Positions 7,184 to 16,322 of a stretch of 64,000 nucleotides of DNA are shown here, piece after piece. The DNA is from Cytophagaceae bacterium (lineage in GTDB: Bacteria; Bacteroidota; Bacteroidia; Cytophagales; JAIYAX01), in assembly GCA_027488815.1 (NCBI GenBank), contig JAIYAX010000012.1, positions 372,001 through 436,000 on the forward strand, written 5' to 3'. Numbering within the stretch: the stretch's first letter is position 1; every line of letters starts with the position of its first letter. Both the position numbers and the translations under genes were made by a program. The notes below the pieces were generated by a model, which was not told the origin of the DNA, ran no database searches, and was given only the letters and a program-made list of their open reading frames with translations.

Positions 7184-10100
7184 ATGAAGTTCAAGATAAT
7201 TTTTCTCATGTGTTACTTTGCCAGTATAGGGTTATGTTTTGCGCAAACTCAATACTTAAGATGGGCTGGTGGCTTTACGGCACAAGGGGCTTTCTCCTCT
7301 GATAAAATGATGGCGAGAAATGGGGCCGGGGATTTGTTTGTTACAGGACGGTTTGTCAACTCCGCAGATATGAACTTTAGTACAGGGGATTCTATTATTT
7401 CCTCTTTAGGGGGAGATGATATGTTTGTAGCCAAATACGGCCAGAACGGGAATTTTATTTGGGCCTTCAGGCTTGGGAGTACGGGAACGGATCAAGGACA
7501 GTCTATAGCTATAGACGCCAACGGGGATATTGTGGTTACAGGATTGTTTTCTGGGACAGTCGATTTCGATCCAGGGGCAGGGGTGAGCAATCTTACCTCA
7601 CTGGGATCGGATGCGTTTATGGCAAAGTACAATGTTAGCGGGAGTCTTATCTGGGCGAAGGGGCTCAGCGGAGGCTCTTCGGGAAATTCGATTGCGGTGG
7701 ATGGTATGGGCAATATTGTGTTGGGCGGGGCTTTCTCATCTATCGTTGATTTTGATCCCGGAGCAGGCACTAGCAACCTGACTGCTTCTGGGGGGACTGA
7801 CTTGTTTATTGCGAAGTATACATCTCTAGGCAATCTTGTTTGGGCAAAAGGTATTGGTGGGGCCAGCGGAGATGAAAGGGCAGTGTCTGTAGCATTGGAT
7901 AGCTTAAACACCATATATGCTACAGGTAATTTTTCTGGGACAGTAGATTTCGACCCCGGGGCCGGGGTGTCCAATCTTACTTCTGTGGGTTCAAAGGATG
8001 TGTTCGTATTAAAGTTCAATAGCAGCGGCAATTACAGTTGGGCTTTCCGTTTGGGGGGCACGGCTACTTTTGACAATGATAATGCATCCTCCATAGCGGT
8101 AAACAAACAAGGGAGTGTGATGGTTTCGGGTGTTTTTAACACAGGAGGGCTTTCTGTTGACTTTGACCCGGGGCCAGGAACGGCCATGCTTAGCAGTGGT
8201 GTTTTTAGCAACAGCCGGGCAGTATTCCTAGCCGGATACACAACCAATGGAACCTATGTTTTTGCCACAAACTTGGGCCAGGATGGGATTCTTTCGGGTG
8301 GGGGGGCATTGCTTGCAGTAGATGGTACAGGCGATTTTTATTTGACCGTGGGAGGAATGGGAGATGGGGATTATGATCCGGGGCCAGGAGTTGCAATTTT
8401 TTCATCCTTAGGCAGCTATGATATTGTGATGGCAAAATATACTTCTTCGGGAGGATATCTTTGGGGTTTTCGGGTGGGGGGCTCTTTTATTGAAAGGCCT
8501 TATGGAGTGATACCAGATGGGATTGGAGGTGTATATTCATTCGGAAATTTTGCAAGTGTTATGGATTTCGATCCGCACCCTTGTTTGTATGAATTAAATG
8601 GCGGAGGAGGGAATGGCAACTCATACTTGGCACGATATAGTTCCTGTCAAGCTCCCATTGTGATTGTTGATCCACCCGCCAGGTCGGTGTGCCCGGGCAT
8701 AGGTACTAACTTTAGTATCGTTGCATCAGGTAGCTGTGTCTCATACCAGTGGCAGGTAAATTCTGGGTCTGGATTTGGGAACCTGACAAATAGTGGAATA
8801 TATTCAGGTACAACATCGGCCACACTTGCCATAAGTGGGACTTCCTCCGGAATGAATGGGTACACTTACAGGTGTATTGCAAGTGGCTTATGTGGAGCTC
8901 CTGATACTTCATCGACAGGTATGTTGACTGTATTGGCTCTACCTGTGATTACAGTACAGCCTTTTACTCAAGTGGTATGTACTGGAAGCAATGCCATGTT
9001 CGTTGTCAATACCAACGATCCGGGGGCAACCTTCCGATGGCAGGTGAATGCCGGAAGTGGTTTTGTAAATATCTTTGATTCTGTAGGGTTATACTCCGGA
9101 ACAGGTAACGATACATTGATTGTTTTGGGCCCTACAGCAAGTATGCACAATTATTTGTTTCGTACTATGGTGACCGGTAGCAATGGATGCATGACCATGT
9201 CTTCAAATGCGCTGTTGTTTATCTCAGCGCCTCCTTTGATCACTATGCAGCCGATAAGAGATACAGCATGTGTCGGTAGTTCTGCGGTATTTTCTTTGAG
9301 TGGAACAGGAAACTCACACCAATGGCAAGTTGATTCGGGGGGTGTATGGGTAAATCTAACTAACGGATCCACGTATACCGGAGTCACGACTTCTAATATG
9401 ACTGTACTTTCTGTTGGATTGGGAGCAAATGGAACCTCATTTCGCTGTGTGGTCAGCAATTCTTGTCCTCCCGCAATAATCAGTAATGTGGTAAATCTTA
9501 CAGTATTGCCTAATCCTGTAGTTAATATCCAACCTGTGACAAATAGTTTTTGTATCTCGGGAAATGCGATGTATACCATCAATGCAAGTGGTTCCGGCAT
9601 TTCTTACCAGTGGCAGCGATTTGTTAGCCCAGGTCCGTTTACTAATCTGAGTAACGGTGGCGCTGTCTCAGGAGTGAATAGCGATACCCTAAGGATCACG
9701 AATGTGGGAGTATCAAGCAACAACCATATATTCAGGTGTGTGGTGATTGGAACAGGAGGGTGTCTGATCAATTCAGGGAGTGCACCTTTGTATGTATATA
9801 GTACCCCTTCTATCGTGTCACATCCCGTGGATGTCACCCGTTGTGCAGGTAGTTCAAGCTCTACTTTCAGTATAAACGCCAGTGCGGTGTCAGGGCTAAG
9901 CTTTCAATGGCAGATAGACTCAGGGGGAGGTTTTGTGAATCTGAGCAATCTAAGCCCATATAGTGGAGCATTGAATACTACACTGACATTGAGCGGAGCT
10001 ACAGTAGCAATGAATGGGCATCAGTTCAGATGTGTCGTAGGGGCATGCACACCCACAATAATGTCATTCCCGGCTACATTGTTTGTAAATGCTGCACCTG

Positions 10101-10855
10101 CAATAGTATCGCAACCAGCAAGAGATACGGTATGCCTCGGAGGAAATGCGACTTTTGAAGTATCAGCTACAGGGGCAGGGTTAACCTACCAGTGGCAAGC
10201 AAACTTAGGGGCAGGGTTTGTAAACTTGAGCAATATGCCGCCCTATTCCGGAGTAAACACAGCTATTTTGAACATAACAGGAGCAAGCAGCACATTGAAC
10301 AGCCGCCCCTTCCGTTGTGTGTTGTCAGGTACATGCTCGCCTGTGTTAAATAGTGCTCAGGCCATACTTACCGTCCAAACAATTAATAAAACGGTTACCT
10401 TAAATGGGCAGACGTTGATGGCAACCCAATCTGGAGCAGCATATCAATGGTACGATTGTGCTACCAACCTCCCTATTTTAAATGCAATCAACCAGAGTTT
10501 CAACCCTTCTGTAAGTGGAAGCTATTTCGTGAATATGTTTCTTGGAGGGTGTGTTGATTCCTCAGTCTGCCTGCCCGTGATCATCACTGGCTTAGAGGCT
10601 CCCCCTGAATACACGGCACCTGCTTTGCATCCCATGCCGGTTGGCGATGTGTTGTACATTCAAAACCAGTGGGATGAAGGCAGCAAGGTGTGGATGAAAG
10701 TGTATGACCTGCAAGGGCACATGATCCTTAGCAGCGAGCAAAGCTCCGAGACCTTGATGCAACTGGATCTGAGCGAGCTACGCAACGGAGCCTACGTATT
10801 GGAGCTGCAAAACGCCAAAGGAACCAGCCGACATAAGCTCTCTAAAGTAAAATAA
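7184..10855 (+). CDS. Large T9SS-secreted protein with SBBP beta-propeller and Ig-like repeats
   Basis: 1223 aa. Signal peptide to about residue 20 (LCFA-QTQ). Residues 25-485 hold SBBP-type repeats: phrases like D-F-AKY---G--WA--LGG, with six DFDPG or DYDPG motifs spaced 40-90 residues apart. Residues 495-1110 hold at least six Ig-like units, each with a Cys near the start, a YQWQ-like core (SYQWQVNSG, FRWQVNAG, HQWQVDSG, YQWQRF, FQWQIDSG, YQWQANLG), a SGV--TTLTI strand and a F-RC closing strand; YQWYD at about 1090 is a further variant. The last 80 residues form a T9SS type-A sorting domain (HPMPVGDVLYIQ, KVWMKVYDLQG, LRNGAYVLEL). Likely exported through the outer membrane and anchored as an adhesin. 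Substrate not known. No partner gene adjoins it. Confidence 0.92.
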   Translation: MKFKIIFLMCYFASIGLCFAQTQYLRWAGGFTAQGAFSSDKMMARNGAGDLFVTGRFVNSADMNFSTGDSIISSLGGDDMFVAKYGQNGNFIWAFRLGSTGTDQGQSIAIDANGDIVVTGLFSGTVDFDPGAGVSNLTSLGSDAFMAKYNVSGSLIWAKGLSGGSSGNSIAVDGMGNIVLGGAFSSIVDFDPGAGTSNLTASGGTDLFIAKYTSLGNLVWAKGIGGASGDERAVSVALDSLNTIYATGNFSGTVDFDPGAGVSNLTSVGSKDVFVLKFNSSGNYSWAFRLGGTATFDNDNASSIAVNKQGSVMVSGVFNTGGLSVDFDPGPGTAMLSSGVFSNSRAVFLAGYTTNGTYVFATNLGQDGILSGGGALLAVDGTGDFYLTVGGMGDGDYDPGPGVAIFSSLGSYDIVMAKYTSSGGYLWGFRVGGSFIERPYGVIPDGIGGVYSFGNFASVMDFDPHPCLYELNGGGGNGNSYLARYSSCQAPIVIVDPPARSVCPGIGTNFSIVASGSCVSYQWQVNSGSGFGNLTNSGIYSGTTSATLAISGTSSGMNGYTYRCIASGLCGAPDTSSTGMLTVLALPVITVQPFTQVVCTGSNAMFVVNTNDPGATFRWQVNAGSGFVNIFDSVGLYSGTGNDTLIVLGPTASMHNYLFRTMVTGSNGCMTMSSNALLFISAPPLITMQPIRDTACVGSSAVFSLSGTGNSHQWQVDSGGVWVNLTNGSTYTGVTTSNMTVLSVGLGANGTSFRCVVSNSCPPAIISNVVNLTVLPNPVVNIQPVTNSFCISGNAMYTINASGSGISYQWQRFVSPGPFTNLSNGGAVSGVNSDTLRITNVGVSSNNHIFRCVVIGTGGCLINSGSAPLYVYSTPSIVSHPVDVTRCAGSSSSTFSINASAVSGLSFQWQIDSGGGFVNLSNLSPYSGALNTTLTLSGATVAMNGHQFRCVVGACTPTIMSFPATLFVNAAPAIVSQPARDTVCLGGNATFEVSATGAGLTYQWQANLGAGFVNLSNMPPYSGVNTAILNITGASSTLNSRPFRCVLSGTCSPVLNSAQAILTVQTINKTVTLNGQTLMATQSGAAYQWYDCATNLPILNAINQSFNPSVSGSYFVNMFLGGCVDSSVCLPVIITGLEAPPEYTAPALHPMPVGDVLYIQNQWDEGSKVWMKVYDLQGHMILSSEQSSETLMQLDLSELRNGAYVLELQNAKGTSRHKLSKVK

Positions 10856-10877
10856 ACTAACCCTTGACCTGATTACC

Positions 10878-10911
10878 AACCACCTCCCGCATAGGGGGGT
10901 GGTTTTGTTTT
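10878..10911 (+). terminator. Rho-independent terminator of the large T9SS gene
   Basis: 11-bp stem AACCACCTCCC / GGGGGGTGGTT with one G.T pair and a 5-base loop, followed by TTGTTTTTC, 22 bases after the stop codon. Confidence 0.85.
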
Positions 10912-10928
10912 TCTGGGATTCCCATATT

Positions 10929-11102
10929 CGCTCGGCTGTGCCGAGTGACGCCTATCATATAGGTTTTTTGCCCTGTTGACTCTTACATTTTTACCCCAGC
11001 ATTATCTAAGAAAATCACAGTCAACATAGTTTGCGCATCAATAAGAATGACAACATAAGCCAGAGTCTTGATGCCCTATTGGTCACTCTGCACAGCCGAG
11101 CG
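10929..11102. mobile_element. 174-bp MITE-like element with 21-bp inverted ends
   Basis: The left end (10929-10949, CGCTCGGCTGTGCCGAGTGA then C) recurs inverted at 11082-11102 with one mismatch. The interior has no coding capacity. A small hairpin, CTCGGC-TGT-GCCGAG, lies within the left end and another, CCTAT-CAT-ATAGG followed by TTTTTT, at 10951-10969. No transposase is present and no target-site duplication is obvious, so mobility is inferred only. Confidence 0.5.
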
Positions 11103-11198
11103 ACTAAGGGAAAATAATAGTACCGTATTGCCAATCCAATAATAGCTAGCTCGACATTTCAATTGCCGAGCAGTAGGATCACCGCAGGTGTCTTGAAT

Positions 11199-12440
11199 TT
11201 AATGTACATCCTTCCAAAACCCAATAGATACTTCTTCGATGGTATTAGCACGTATTTCACGGTATTTGGGATCATCAAGCTGCTTTGATTGAACCTTAAC
11301 TTTGTGAGCTCCATTGCCAATGCCTGAGATATCAACCATAGCGACAAGGCCCAATTGGCTATCCATACTTTCCTTTGACTCCATCCATTCCACCTGTGTA
11401 TACAGGCTGTCGTCAATTGACAGCTCAATGATGTTGGATAGATAGCGTGCCTTAGGATCAGGGTTACTGTGGTCAATCAATTCGTCCATCCAGCGGTCGT
11501 AGCGAAGGTTGACTTGCAAAAGGTTGTGCTCAATCAAGTAAGATGGGATAAAAACCAAGCCTCGTAGAGCCGGTGCGCTTTGGTCGGCATAAAACCTGCT
11601 CACAAGGGCTTTGTTGGAAGTAGTCAGTTGTTCCCTGTACTCCCTGGCATCAAACAGCCTTGGCCAGTGCATGGTTTGTGCAAGGGCAACATAGGTCACG
11701 ATGCCTGTCAAAAGGATGAAAATAAACGCCCCTGAGAAAAAGGCAGGTCTGTTGATATTACTGCTAAACAAGGCAAGGGGCCGGTTATAAAACGAACGAA
11801 ATGTGATGGTATCGTACAACCAGAAAAAGGGAAATAACACCCAAGAGAGAAGGCGTATTTTTCTAAAAAATCCTATCAGCAGCAAATCGATAAAGTAAAT
11901 TAAAAGTGAATATCCAATGAAATCGTCAATCGCCTGAAACATTAACCCATATTGGAATAGGAAACTAATTGATGTGATCAATACCATAATGCCAAAAGCA
12001 AGGCCGGCTAAAACCAAAGTTGAAATAATGGTCATAAAAATAACCAAGCCCGAAAGTCGATCCACTTTCATGATTTGCTCCCGAAGATCGCCTTCCAAAT
12101 GGCGGGACTTAAATGGGAAAGCACGCTTCATTCTTTGAGGCTCTATTCCTTGCGGGAAAGTAAAGTTGATGCAAACCATCGCCAACCAAAAAGCACGCAG
12201 AAGCAAATGTAGAATGAATCCATTGGTCAGAATTTTAATGCCTGCCATACCCATCACCATCATGATATTCGTTCCCGCAATATCAGAAGTGATTTTTGCC
12301 TGTTGAATAAAGTTAACAAAATGCTCAGGAAACTGAAGTAGGGTAAAAACGGCACCGCCGGAGATCAATAGCTCTATTTCCCAAGAATTTTCCTGTAGGT
12401 TTTGCAGCCATTTAGGGACTGTGTTTTTCGTTTGTTCCAT
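11199..12440 (-). CDS. Integral membrane protein of unknown function
   Basis: 413 aa, not recognised. A short polar start (MEQTKNTVPKWLQNLQENSWEIE) is followed by about six hydrophobic segments in residues 24-255, including IVIFMTIISTLVLAGLAF-like and FIFILLTGIVTYVAL. The C-terminal 150 residues are soluble, with acidic and basic stretches, and end VSIGFWKDVH. The first helix region has LLISGGAVFTLLQFPE. The topology suggests an inner-membrane protein with a C-terminal periplasmic or cytoplasmic domain. No transporter or enzyme signature was recognised. It is flanked by the MITE-like element at its 3' end and is a single-gene unit by spacing. Confidence 0.8.
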   Translation of the reverse strand: MEQTKNTVPKWLQNLQENSWEIELLISGGAVFTLLQFPEHFVNFIQQAKITSDIAGTNIMMVMGMAGIKILTNGFILHLLLRAFWLAMVCINFTFPQGIEPQRMKRAFPFKSRHLEGDLREQIMKVDRLSGLVIFMTIISTLVLAGLAFGIMVLITSISFLFQYGLMFQAIDDFIGYSLLIYFIDLLLIGFFRKIRLLSWVLFPFFWLYDTITFRSFYNRPLALFSSNINRPAFFSGAFIFILLTGIVTYVALAQTMHWPRLFDAREYREQLTTSNKALVSRFYADQSAPALRGLVFIPSYLIEHNLLQVNLRYDRWMDELIDHSNPDPKARYLSNIIELSIDDSLYTQVEWMESKESMDSQLGLVAMVDISGIGNGAHKVKVQSKQLDDPKYREIRANTIEEVSIGFWKDVH

Positions 12441-12475
12441 TTTGAACTATAAAAGATATGGCCAATTGGGTTCGA

Positions 12476-12483
12476 CAAAAATA
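12476..12483 (-). promoter_or_regulatory. -7 box TATTTTTG for the membrane-protein gene
   Basis: Matches TAnnTTTG on the minus strand, 35 bases before the ATG at 12440. No clear -33 TTTG accompanies it. Confidence 0.4.
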
Positions 12484-12670
12484 GAAAGATTGATCCGCTC
12501 TTGCGGGATTGTCGTTCTCTGAGAACGTGAAGAGATTCACAATCAGTCAGTAAAGGAACAATCATGATTAAGTGAAGTGCCTTTCTTTGTTAAATCCTTT
12601 CCAACTCTTTAGAACCAGCTGCTTTGAATAGCAGAAACGAGAAACCGGTAGTTTGTAATTGCTTTGAAAT

Positions 12671-12701
12671 AAAAAAAGCCATACAAAATGTACGGCTTTT
12701 T
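12671..12701 (-). terminator. Terminator of the 12720 T9SS gene, possibly bidirectional
   Basis: AAAAAGCC-A-TACA pairs with TGTA-C-GGCTTTTT round AAA, with one internal mismatch. T tracts on both strands would let it work in either direction; on the minus strand it follows the stop codon by about 18 bases. Confidence 0.8.
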
Positions 12702-12719
12702 CTAATGAGATATGGAATT

Positions 12720-14123
12720 CTATTCCTTGATAAAGTTCAAGTTTTTAGTGTAGTGATTTGTCTGTACCAGCACTAGATACAGGCCTGGCTGTAGCCTACT
12801 GATGTCAAGGGGTAAGCCATTGCCTGATTGCAAAACCTTTCTGCCTTGTGTGTCAAACACATCAATTGAAACGAATTCTGAGTCTGTTTTCAGATGCAGA
12901 ACATCCTTTGCCGGGTTGGGGTATAGGGATATGTCAGTATTCAAACTGATGGGTTCATCCGTGCCCAGTATTTGTGTGTAAGTACCGAAGTATACCCTAC
13001 GGAGCGAGTTCGTTAGTTGATTGTTCAATGGATTCCAAAAGATTGAAATTGTTTCAGTGATCCTATTTTGTGCATCGTAGGTAATGCTTGTGGAGTCTTG
13101 ATTGTCAATCACCCAGTTGGAGCCGGATCTTTCCTCAGATTTATTGCCTCTGTAGTTGTATTGTGAGTCATAGTACTCCCAATACCTCGCATCATTTGTC
13201 AGAGGATCTACGAAATCTTCCGTCATTAGTGAACTTCCAAATCCAAGGTACTGAAAAGTAAAGTTGCTGGTGGTCACGAAAGTCGTTCCATTGTGTTCCT
13301 GATAAGTGTAGGATGAGGGAAGGGAAGTAAAGATATTTCCATTCCATACATTCCATACGATATTGGTAAATCTTTCAACCGGAGTTACTAGAGTTCCAAA
13401 AAATTCAAAAGTAGTTGATTGATTTAATTGATTGTTGGTTCCGTAACTATAAAATGTGCTATCAATTTTATCAAAACTTGAGGATAAGGTGTCAAAAAAG
13501 CTGTAAGTGAGACCAATAAGCCTACCTGAGCCATAGAAATACTGATTTCGATCTGTAGTTTCCACGGATGTGTCAAAATCTTTAAAAACAGTAGTTTCCA
13601 ACAATGGCTGATTGCTCGCATTGTAGGTGATGACCACCCTTGTTCTGTTGATACTGTCCCATTGTGAGGTTAAGGAGTTCCATTCCAAAGAGGCTTCTAA
13701 TATTAAATCACCATTTGAGTTAAAAGCCATTGTATCACGAGTCTCATTTAGCCATGCTGAACCTGCCCATTCTTGGTTGGTAACTCCTGTTTGCCTACCG
13801 GCTGCATTATAGGAGTAAAAGGTTCTTGCAAGAGGGAAGCCTAAAAAAGACATTGTTTCGCTGCGGAGCCTTCCGTTCATATATACATACTGAGCAGTAT
13901 CAAAGTTTATCCATTGCGTACCATTCCACGAAAAGCCAGTGGATCGAGCAAAGCCAAACTGAGCGATTTTTCCTTGGCTTTCCATGTTAGTTGAGGGGGC
14001 AGCCTGATTAGAGGCTTGTGGGTGAGCCTTTTTTGCAAACAAAGGCTTATGATGCTTTGAAGTTTGAGCCTGAGTGGCAAAAACTGAAAGCGTAAGTAAG
14101 GTAAGAAGTAAGATTTTTTTCAT
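12720..14123 (-). CDS. T9SS-secreted protein with YD/RHS-like beta repeats
   Basis: 467 aa. Signal peptide to about residue 19 (FATQA-QTS). The middle, about residues 60-370, is a series of 20-30 residue units with W-G--W and YDAQNRITETISI or YNASNQPLLETTVF phrases, as in YD-type repeats of secreted Bacteroidota proteins. The last 75 residues are a type-A sorting domain: ISLYPNPAKDVLHL, IDVFDTQGRKVLQ, DISRLQPGLYLVLV. It is expected to cross the outer membrane by T9SS and be surface-anchored or released. The ligand is unknown. Expressed alone: terminator downstream, divergent spacer upstream. Confidence 0.88.
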   Translation of the reverse strand: MKKILLLTLLTLSVFATQAQTSKHHKPLFAKKAHPQASNQAAPSTNMESQGKIAQFGFARSTGFSWNGTQWINFDTAQYVYMNGRLRSETMSFLGFPLARTFYSYNAAGRQTGVTNQEWAGSAWLNETRDTMAFNSNGDLILEASLEWNSLTSQWDSINRTRVVITYNASNQPLLETTVFKDFDTSVETTDRNQYFYGSGRLIGLTYSFFDTLSSSFDKIDSTFYSYGTNNQLNQSTTFEFFGTLVTPVERFTNIVWNVWNGNIFTSLPSSYTYQEHNGTTFVTTSNFTFQYLGFGSSLMTEDFVDPLTNDARYWEYYDSQYNYRGNKSEERSGSNWVIDNQDSTSITYDAQNRITETISIFWNPLNNQLTNSLRRVYFGTYTQILGTDEPISLNTDISLYPNPAKDVLHLKTDSEFVSIDVFDTQGRKVLQSGNGLPLDISRLQPGLYLVLVQTNHYTKNLNFIKE

Positions 14124-14292
14124 GAGTCGAAAAGGGTTAATGATCTATGTAAAGTTAAGTAGGTTGTATGTTCAAATAATTAAGCCATTGTTAAATTTTG
14201 ACAATCTTTCAAGATTTATGGACATATCTCAAGCTTTCATTATCCCCATCGATGAGGATAATGCTCAATTGTTCAAGAACAAAAAGTATCAG

Positions 14293-15249
14293 TTAATAAC
14301 GATTTCCTTTAGTTTCAGAAGGAATTGATTCATTGATAAGCCTAAGATCTGCTTGGGTCAACACAATGTCAAATGCACCTAAATTTTCTTCTAATCGGTG
14401 TATCTTTCTAGTGCCGGGTATTGCTGTAATCTCATCGTTCTGACTCAATATCCAAGCTAAAGCTATTTGTGCTTTGGTTGCCCCTTTGTCTTTTGCCATT
14501 TGGTCAATAACCTCGACAAACTTGATGTTTTCTTTGAAAGCTTCTTCAGTAAACCGTGGGTTGTTCAATCTGAAATCACCTGCCTCAAAGTCAGCCCGAC
14601 TTTTAAATGCCCCTGTCAAAAAGCCCCTGCCCAGAGGACTGTATGATACAAAGGTTATTCCCAAGTCTTTACATACCTCAAACAACTCTTGTTCTGGCTC
14701 ACGGCTCCATAATGAATATTCAGTCTGCAATGCGCTGATGGGATGTACCTTGTGCGCTCTTCTGATTGTTTCAGCATTTACTTCTGAGAGGCCAATGTAC
14801 TTTACCTTTCCTTGTTTGACCAAGTCAGACATTGCACCCACAATCACTTCAATCTCTACATCAGGTGCCTGGCGGTGCATAAAGTACAGATCAATAGACT
14901 CTGTTCCCAAATTCGATAGGCTCTGATCACATGCTTTTTTAATATACTCAGGCTGACCATTTAGCCCCAACCATTCTCCATTTGGGCCTCTCATTACTGC
15001 AAATTTTGTTGCCAAAACAACCTTATCCCATTTGTCTTTGAAGGCTTTGCCAATTAATTTTTCGTTTGCACCGCTCCCATACATATCGGCAGTGTCAAAA
15101 AAATTAACTCCCAAATCAATGGCTTTATGCAGGGTATGAATGGATTCTTCCTCGTTGAATGATCCATAAAACTCAGACATGCCCATACAGCCAAGGCCTA
15201 TTCTGTTCACCTGAAGTGAGCTGTGTCCCAGTGTTGTCGTTTTTTTCAT
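14293..15249 (-). CDS. Aldo/keto reductase
   Basis: 318 aa, full family length. NADPH-dependent carbonyl reductase fold (TIM barrel). Catalytic tetrad visible: Asp and Tyr in FFDTADMYG (about residues 50-58), Lys in VVLATKF (about 82), His in LYFMHRQ (about 125). The cofactor end is seen as IPGTRKIHRLEENLGA near 280-295. The sequence starts LGHSSLQVNRIGLGCMGMSEFYG, as in the YakC/AKR13-like group. Substrate not predictable; members reduce a range of aldehydes. It lies between two spacers, with repeat family members beyond its 5' end. Confidence 0.92.
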   Translation of the reverse strand: MKKTTTLGHSSLQVNRIGLGCMGMSEFYGSFNEEESIHTLHKAIDLGVNFFDTADMYGSGANEKLIGKAFKDKWDKVVLATKFAVMRGPNGEWLGLNGQPEYIKKACDQSLSNLGTESIDLYFMHRQAPDVEIEVIVGAMSDLVKQGKVKYIGLSEVNAETIRRAHKVHPISALQTEYSLWSREPEQELFEVCKDLGITFVSYSPLGRGFLTGAFKSRADFEAGDFRLNNPRFTEEAFKENIKFVEVIDQMAKDKGATKAQIALAWILSQNDEITAIPGTRKIHRLEENLGAFDIVLTQADLRLINESIPSETKGNRY

Positions 15250-15443
15250 CAGTTTAATTTCTGCTAAATTTCTTTTACTGTGTTGAACAGCAAATTCATT
15301 GGTCTAAATGTATTGCTAATTTCTGCTACCTTCCCACTTTCTCATTGTGCTCAAGGCTTTTAGTTGATCTTTGGGCTTTACAATCTCACATCCGTGGCAG
15401 GTGTCCCCACCAGTCCCTCGGGATTTAAAATCCTATGATGCTG

Positions 15444-15515
15444 GTTCGACATTGCAAATGTCGAACAGCACTACATGAGTCGAACAGCAGGTGGAAGTGA
15501 ACATGTAGAACAGCA
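15444..15515. repeat. Hairpin and three GAACAGCA direct repeats
   Basis: GTTCGACATT-GCA-AATGTCGAAC (15444-15466) is a perfect 10-bp stem. GTCGAACAGCA occurs at 15460 and 15479 and GTAGAACAGCA at 15505. It lies in the noncoding spacer next to type C of the palindromic repeat family and may be part of the same composite element. Confidence 0.55.
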
Positions 15516-15540
15516 GAAGGATTAAAGAATATCCTCAGCT

Positions 15541-15668
15541 TTGCGTCTCGCTAAGACCAGTATCATTACAAATACCTAGGGCTCGAAATCCTGCAACCAT
15601 CCCGTAGGATTTGTAATGCCTAGTTTACCCCATAGCCCAGGGTTTAAACCCTGGGCTATGGGGGTAAA
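15541..15668. repeat. Palindromic repeat family, type A/B hybrid copy
   Basis: Starts TTGCGTCTCGCTAAGACCAG, like type A, and holds a perfect 36-bp palindrome (15628-15663) centred on GGTTTAAACC. An imperfect outer stem extends it to TTTACC...GGTAAA (15624-15668). It runs directly into a type B copy, so this spacer carries two units side by side. Confidence 0.85.
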
Positions 15669-15778
15669 CCCGCTCTTCGGGATTTGCAATTCCTAAGGCG
15701 TATCGTAGGATTTGCAATCCGTTTTCCAATCTACTAGCCAACGGTTTAAACCGTTGGCTGGGATCATGTATTACCCCA
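15666..15778. repeat. Palindromic repeat family, type B copy 1, overlapping a stop codon
   Basis: About 110 bp: CGCTCTTCGGGATTTGCAAT, then GGCGTATCGTAGGATTTGCA, then the perfect 24-bp palindrome AGCCAACGGTTT/AAACCGTTGGCT (15736-15759), then GATCATGTATTACCCCA. The same text ends the copy at 18627-18738. The TTA at 15771-15773 within the shared text is the stop codon of the DinB-like gene. Confidence 0.88.
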
Positions 15779-16322
15779 ACTCCATCATTTGTACTATTTG
15801 CTTGTAATGTCTTTGATTATGGAACGTGATAAACTGAATAATATCACCGCTATTCAGTTTAACAAATGGGGCTAAAGACAAAGGAATATTTTTTTGATTA
15901 GTTGAAATGGATTTATAATCGTCAATGAGTTGTTTAAACTCGTTTTGCAACTTTATGTGACTCATTAATGATTTCTTTCCTGAAATGACATTGGGATGAT
16001 GCTTAGGATGCGCATTCCATTTCTTCGGCTTTCTCTTGGGATCAATTAAATAAAACATTAGACTACCAGGAATACTTGGTGTAAAATGCTTTGTTTCGGT
16101 ATGTAGATTAGTGTTATTAAAACTTTTCTGTAAGTAGGGTAAGTAGTAATATAGGTAAGAGTTTAGGTGCTCAAGACACTCTGCGATTGACCAGCCTCCT
16201 GCCCCAGGCTTTCGCATAAGTTGATCCTCATTCAAAAGAACCAGCCGGCTTTCCAAAAAAACCAGCTGATACCAAATTTCTTTATTGCACTCCTCAAACA
16301 GGTTTTTTTGATCTAGTTTCAT
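15771..16322 (-). CDS. DinB-like (YfiT/DinB superfamily) metal-binding protein
   Basis: 183 aa. Four-helix bundle family; the metal triad is visible as His in WSIAECLEHL (about residue 52) and two His in FITFHNQRHY (about 168-172). Members include thiol S-transferases (bacillithiol or mycothiol) and DNA-damage-inducible proteins, so a thiol-transferase role is possible but unproven. The gene overlaps the DUF4345 gene by 29 bases and is the last of a Crp-DUF4345-DinB set. Its final Gly codon and stop lie inside a dispersed repeat (GGGGTAATACATGATC on the coding strand), so the original C-terminus may have been altered. Confidence 0.82.
   Translation of the reverse strand: MKLDQKNLFEECNKEIWYQLVFLESRLVLLNEDQLMRKPGAGGWSIAECLEHLNSYLYYYLPYLQKSFNNTNLHTETKHFTPSIPGSLMFYLIDPKRKPKKWNAHPKHHPNVISGKKSLMSHIKLQNEFKQLIDDYKSISTNQKNIPLSLAPFVKLNSGDIIQFITFHNQRHYKQIVQMMELG

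Noticed and set aside
7492-9837. Long minus-strand open frames within the large T9SS gene
   Set aside because: Repeated units of the sense protein create repeated antisense frames (PAPGSKST phrases mirror DFDPG repeats). No independent signal.
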